A stretch of 64,000 bases of DNA from Metapseudomonas boanensis (GTDB lineage: Bacteria; Pseudomonadota; Gammaproteobacteria; Pseudomonadales; Pseudomonadaceae), in the NCBI RefSeq assembly GCF_018704125.1, contig NZ_JAGTIS010000002.1:1-64000 (forward strand), given 5' to 3'. The notes beneath the pieces are model-generated. The model ran no database searches. It worked only from the letters and a program-made list of their open reading frames with translations, and was not told the DNA's origin. The translations under genes were made by a program, and so were the position numbers. Positions 60,524 to 64,000 of this stretch are shown here, piece by piece (positions within the stretch are counted from its first letter, which is position 1; the number at the start of each line of letters is the position of its first letter).

Positions 60524-60557
60524 GGTTAATTTCGTTGCGAAGGACGCAAAGGTTAAT
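60524..60557 (+). promoter_or_regulatory. possible LysR operator before the 60559 gene
   Basis: TTCGTTGCGAA at about 60531-60541 is a short palindrome, with GGTTAAT on each side (60524 and 60551). It lies just before the start of the LysR gene and faces the dead reductase. It could be the autoregulatory site that once also drove the reductase gene. Confidence 0.3.
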
Positions 60558-60558
60558 C

Positions 60559-61479
60559 ATGGACAGTTTTGCTGCGCTCAAAGCATTCGCCGCCACCGTG
60601 GAGGCAGGCGGCTTCGCGTCGGCCGGCCGGCAGATGGGCGTGGCGACCTCGTCCGTCACCCGGCAGGTGGATGCCCTGGAGCAACACTTGGGCACGCGGC
60701 TGCTCAATCGCTCGACTCGACGGGTCACGCTCACGGCCGCGGGGGAAAGCTATTACGAGCACGCGGTGCGTCTGCTGGCGGACCTGGAAAGCGCCAACCT
60801 GGAGGTCAGCGAGGCGGAAGGTCCGCCTCGCGGTCGACTCCGCGTCAGCCTGCCGGTTGCCTTCGGGCAGTTGCATATCGCACCCGGCCTGCACGCCTTC
60901 AATGAGCACTACCCCGGCATCACCCTGGACCTGGTGCTGTCTGACGATGTGGCTGACCTGGTGGAACAGCGGCTCGACCTCGCCATTCGCCTGGGCGGCG
61001 TGGACTCCCCCCATGTCGTGGCCCGGCGGATGGCACCCCATCGCCGCTTGCTCTGCGCCAGCCCGGAATACCTACGCCGCCATGGCTCTCCCAGTTCCCC
61101 GGCGGACCTCGCGCACCATGCCTGCCTGACATTTGCCTTCGCGCGCGGCAGCCGGCTGTGGCAGTTCAGCGGACACAGCGAAGAAAGCGTGCATGTGAGT
61201 GGCCCACTGCGGGCCAACAACTCGCAAGTGCTGCGCGAAGCTGCACTCAACGGCATGGGCCTGGTCCTGATGCCCAGTTGGCTCCTGGGGGAGGACATCG
61301 TGGCCGGCAGGCTGCAGGTGGTTCTTCCGCAATGGAAGGCCGGGCTCGACAGGGAAGATGGAGGCGTGCACGCCCTGTACCTGCCCAACCGGCGTAATTC
61401 GAAGAAAGTCCGCGCATTCATCGATTTCTTCACCGAACGCTTCGGCAATCCGCCCTACTGGGACCATTCAAGCCCCTGA
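60559..61479 (+). CDS. LysR-family regulator, redox/aromatic type (AaeR/DsdC-like CrgA group)
   Basis: A 306-residue regulator from MDSFAALKAFAATVEAGGF; AAAGG lies upstream. The helix-turn-helix is FASAGRQMGVATSSVTRQVDALEQHLGTRLLNRSTRRVTLTAAG, given here as the family's usual first 60 residues. RGRLRVSLPVAFGQLHIAP begins the effector domain. It belongs to the large CrgA-like group, often divergent from reductases or dehydrogenases. Its divergent neighbour is a dead Old Yellow Enzyme gene, so it has probably lost its main target. Confidence 0.92.
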   Translation: MDSFAALKAFAATVEAGGFASAGRQMGVATSSVTRQVDALEQHLGTRLLNRSTRRVTLTAAGESYYEHAVRLLADLESANLEVSEAEGPPRGRLRVSLPVAFGQLHIAPGLHAFNEHYPGITLDLVLSDDVADLVEQRLDLAIRLGGVDSPHVVARRMAPHRRLLCASPEYLRRHGSPSSPADLAHHACLTFAFARGSRLWQFSGHSEESVHVSGPLRANNSQVLREAALNGMGLVLMPSWLLGEDIVAGRLQVVLPQWKAGLDREDGGVHALYLPNRRNSKKVRAFIDFFTERFGNPPYWDHSSP

Positions 61480-61517
61480 TAAAGCCCGCCGAGCCGCGGA
61501 CTGAAGCGTCCTCGGCA

Positions 61518-62132
61518 ATGCAGTGGTTGCCGGACAGAGCCACAGGCACCGACTTGTACTGCCCGCCTGGCATCCTCGATCCCGTCATTTTTCACCTCAC
61601 CCAGTCATTGCTGCCCGCCCTGAGGATGCCCGATAAGGCGAACCAGCTTTTCGTCAACCAAGTGGGGCTCGCGTTGTGCACGCACATCAGTTCGCAACAC
61701 GGAAATGTAGGCACCTGGCAGGAGCCGGTCAGGGAACTTTCCGCGGTGCAGGTGAAATGCGCCAAAGGGCTTATTGCCAACCGCTTGGCCGATAGCCTCT
61801 CGGTTGCCGAACTGGCGCAGGAATGCTCGCTCTCCCGCGGCTCCTTCACTCGCGCTTTCAAGCAAAGCACTGGAATGACACCTCCTGAATGGCTGCTGAA
61901 AATGCGCGTTGAAAAAGCCAGGCAATCGATGTTGCACACACGGCTCAACGTGTCGCAGATCGGCCTGGACTGCGGCTTTGCAAACCAGTCCCATTTCTCC
62001 AGAGTCTTCCAAGGAATTGCCCGCACCTCCCCGTCCAAGTGGAGGCGCTTTCACGGGTCGGGAGATCAGGACGGACAGTGGCACTGTTCGTTCAATCGAG
62101 CACACAGGTACAAGAAACGGACAGAGGCATGA
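61518..62132 (+). CDS. AraC-family regulator with shortened N-terminus
   Basis: A 204-residue protein. The C-terminal helix-turn-helix pair is complete (VAELAQECSLSRGSFTRAFKQSTGMTPPEWLL and LNVSQIGLDCGFANQSHFSRVF). The N-terminal part begins at DPVIFHLTQSLLPALR, which lies roughly a third of the way into the usual 290-300-residue proteins of this kind, so about 90 residues appear to be missing. The codons before the ATG do not restore them. It may still bind DNA but could have lost its sensor. It precedes the DoxX and porin genes. Confidence 0.8.
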   Translation: MQWLPDRATGTDLYCPPGILDPVIFHLTQSLLPALRMPDKANQLFVNQVGLALCTHISSQHGNVGTWQEPVRELSAVQVKCAKGLIANRLADSLSVAELAQECSLSRGSFTRAFKQSTGMTPPEWLLKMRVEKARQSMLHTRLNVSQIGLDCGFANQSHFSRVFQGIARTSPSKWRRFHGSGDQDGQWHCSFNRAHRYKKRTEA

Positions 62133-62173
62133 CTCATCGTGGTTCCTGCCCACCAACCTTGGAAGATCTCGCC

Positions 62174-62587
62174 ATGTCCCTCTCCTCGACCGACTGGGCC
62201 CTGCTGTTCCTGCGCGTGTCCGGCTGCCTGCTTCTGCTCTGGGTTCATGGTCTGCCCAAACTGCTGAACTTCAGCCGGGAGCTGACTGTGATCGAAGACC
62301 CGCTCCACCTCGGCGCCTGGACAACGCTGGGCCTGGCGATCTTTGCCGAAGTGCTGTGCCCGCTGCCGATCATCCTCGGCGTGCTGACGCGACTGGCGTG
62401 CCTCCCGATCCTGGCAGTGCTGCTGGTTTCGCTGATCCTCGTGCATCCGGAATGGAGCCTAGCCGAAGGGCAGTTCGCCTGGTTGCTGTTGATCATATTC
62501 GTCACCGTGCTCATCGCCGGTCCGGGTAACTTGTCCCTCTACGGAAGGTTGCCAGGGCGGAGACCAGCGCCTGCATGGCTCACCTGA
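62174..62587 (+). CDS. DoxX-family membrane protein
   Basis: A 137-residue inner-membrane protein with four helices: WALLFLRVSGCLLLLWVHGL, WTTLGLAIFAEVLCPLPIIL, RLACLPILAVLLVSLILVHP and FAWLLLIIFVTVLIAGPG. HGLPKLLNFS and the helix-2 FAEVLCP match the DoxX family, linked in other bacteria to quinone or thiol redox. Its last 13 bases overlap the longest porin start, so the two genes are probably co-expressed. Confidence 0.87.
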   Translation: MSLSSTDWALLFLRVSGCLLLLWVHGLPKLLNFSRELTVIEDPLHLGAWTTLGLAIFAEVLCPLPIILGVLTRLACLPILAVLLVSLILVHPEWSLAEGQFAWLLLIIFVTVLIAGPGNLSLYGRLPGRRPAPAWLT

Positions 62588-63927
62588 GTGCTCAGCCCAT
62601 GGCCCGACTCGTGTTCCGGAGCCACTCTACCCCGCTGAAACACCTCGCACTGCTGGTGCCCTTGATGGGAATGGCCGATGTCGAAGCGGAGCCCGCCGCC
62701 GATGCACTGGCCGATCCGAGTTGGTCGCTGCTCGGTCGCAACTATTTCCTGCATAACGACTTCCGCAGCGATTCGTCCAGCGGTCAAAACTATCGGCAGG
62801 AGTGGGCGCAGGGATTCATCGGAGAGTTTCGCTCCGGCTATACGCCTGGCGCCATCGGGTTGGGAACCGATGTCCACGGCTTTCTCGGTATCAAGCTCGA
62901 TGGCGGCCGCGGTCACGCCGGTACTGGGCTGCTGCCCCGTGGCGACGATGGCCGCAGCGCCGATGACTTCTCCAGCGCCGGCGCCAGCTTGAAGCTTCGG
63001 ATGGGCAGAAGCCAGTTGAGATATGGCGAAATGACAGTCGAAACGCCGGTGTTCGACACGGGGGACAAGCGCTTGCAGCCCGAGTACGCCACAGGCTTTC
63101 TGCTAGACAGCGCCGAGGTGGAGGACCTGCACACCCAGGCCGGGCACTTCACCTCCTTCAAGAACCAGGATTCGAGCTCAGGGCATGGCGACTTCAGCGG
63201 CTACGGCGCGACCACGAGTGGCAGCAGCATCAGCCTGGCCGGCGTCGACTTCGCGCCGCCAGGCCGCTTCAGCGGCGCACTCTACGGGGCGCAACTGGAC
63301 GACACTTGGCGCCAGGGCTACCTCAATCTGCGCCTGCAACAGTCCCCCCTGCTGCTCGACGCCAACCTGTATCGGACGCGCGACCAGGGCGCCGCAAACG
63401 CTGGCGCCATCGACACCCTGGCCTACAGCCTATCGGTCAAATACCTTGCCGGCGCCCAGGCCGTCACTCTCGCCTACCAACACATCGACGGAGACACGCC
63501 TTTCGATTTCGTCGGTGGCGACTCCATTTACCTGGCCAACTCTGTCAAGTATGCCGACTTCAACGGCCCCAACGAACGCTCCTGTCAGGTCCGTTACGAT
63601 CTTGACATGGCCATGCTGGGCATCCCTGGCCTGACCTTCATGACCCGCTATGTCAGTGGCCGTGACATCGACGGCACCAGCGCCCCGGCCGGCGGCGCCT
63701 ACAACCCCTTCGATCCGGTCACCGGCCGTTTCGTGCCCCAGCAAGGCCGCGATGGCAAACACTGGGAGAGGGACATCGACCTGCACTATCAAGTCATGTC
63801 CGGCGTGGCCAAGGACCTCTCGATCAAGCTGTCTCACGTCAGCCACCGGGGCAACTCGGCCCAGGCCGGCGACGACATTGACCGTCTGTACCTGATCCTG
63901 GAATACCCGCTCAAAGACTGGCTATAG
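62575..63927 (+). CDS. OprD-family outer-membrane porin
   Basis: A 450-residue porin; an internal ATG at 62599 is an alternative start. An N-terminal signal (LALLVPLMGMADVEA) is followed by LGRNYFLHNDFRS, the usual OprD opening, WAQGFIGEFRSGYTPGAIGLGTD, RLQPEYATGFLL, and many beta-strands to the final YPLKDWL. OprD paralogs each admit a narrow class of small acids, amino acids or peptides. It is the intact counterpart of the broken oprD at 50655-51045. With DoxX it may serve the solutes handled by the nearby hydrolases; that is an inference. Confidence 0.9.
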   Translation: MAHLSAQPMARLVFRSHSTPLKHLALLVPLMGMADVEAEPAADALADPSWSLLGRNYFLHNDFRSDSSSGQNYRQEWAQGFIGEFRSGYTPGAIGLGTDVHGFLGIKLDGGRGHAGTGLLPRGDDGRSADDFSSAGASLKLRMGRSQLRYGEMTVETPVFDTGDKRLQPEYATGFLLDSAEVEDLHTQAGHFTSFKNQDSSSGHGDFSGYGATTSGSSISLAGVDFAPPGRFSGALYGAQLDDTWRQGYLNLRLQQSPLLLDANLYRTRDQGAANAGAIDTLAYSLSVKYLAGAQAVTLAYQHIDGDTPFDFVGGDSIYLANSVKYADFNGPNERSCQVRYDLDMAMLGIPGLTFMTRYVSGRDIDGTSAPAGGAYNPFDPVTGRFVPQQGRDGKHWERDIDLHYQVMSGVAKDLSIKLSHVSHRGNSAQAGDDIDRLYLILEYPLKDWL

Positions 63928-64000
63928 CGGTTCGCGAATTGGAGTATTTAGCTGAATGACTCAACTGCAGCTTCCCTGAGCGCCCGCGCCACCTTTGCCG

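Noticed and set aside
1-64000. CRISPR array, tRNA or rRNA genes
   Set aside because: No regularly spaced direct repeats and no tRNA T-loop/acceptor patterns or rRNA sequence were seen.

Overview
The window is GC-rich DNA with dense, short-spaced, leaderless-looking operons, strong GGAG-type ribosome sites and many REP-type palindromes. Gene content (TrmA, RluE, HrpB, Amn, TesB, AidB-like dehydrogenase, DUF2788, OprD-family porins, polyamine-type ABC system) points to a gammaproteobacterium of the Pseudomonas group. No rRNA, tRNA or CRISPR array was seen.

Positions 1-42,300 look like core chromosome. After a decayed lipoprotein gene at the left edge come a DJ-1 protein, a purine permease with trmA, small stress and metal proteins (DUF411, PhzF, zinc peptidase), tesB, a GNAT/SagB-type dehydrogenase pair, an HDAC-like deacetylase, a BaiN-like flavoprotein, a CheY-CheX/PAS pair, a polyamine-type ABC operon with its aldehyde dehydrogenase (14.5-20.2 kb) next to a LuxR regulator, an RNA helicase, an EamA exporter divergent from an Lrp regulator, many single-gene housekeeping units (24.8-39.9 kb), and a TetR/AidB-like operon with a paired palindromic operator.

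Positions 42,400-63,930 are an accessory region full of regulators and wreckage. It opens with a 5' fragment of a Tn7-type tnsA. Next come a GlxA-type regulator and two tail-to-tail winged-helix/STAND ATPase regulators, one full length and one cut off after the NTPase part. A hydrolase / ABM-membrane protein / broken oprD / MFS operon follows, then a second MFS gene, and an ABM-membrane protein / Tat-exported amidohydrolase operon with a divergent AraC gene. The right end holds a YcaC-like hydrolase, two LysR genes, a shortened AraC gene, DoxX and an intact OprD porin. Relics of a glxA-STAND pair and of an Old Yellow Enzyme gene also lie here.

The most interesting signal is a shared DNA motif: tandem (A/G)TTAAC-like hexamers at an exact 10-bp period. 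It lies upstream of the hydrolase operon beside the full-length STAND gene (48.8 kb), and again 8.4 kb away upstream of the amidohydrolase operon (57.2 kb). This is the layout expected for an OmpR-type winged helix, which both STAND proteins carry. I infer a small regulon: STAND sensor-regulator, extracytoplasmic hydrolases, ABM-membrane proteins, porin and MFS transporters, probably for sensing, converting and moving an unknown small molecule.
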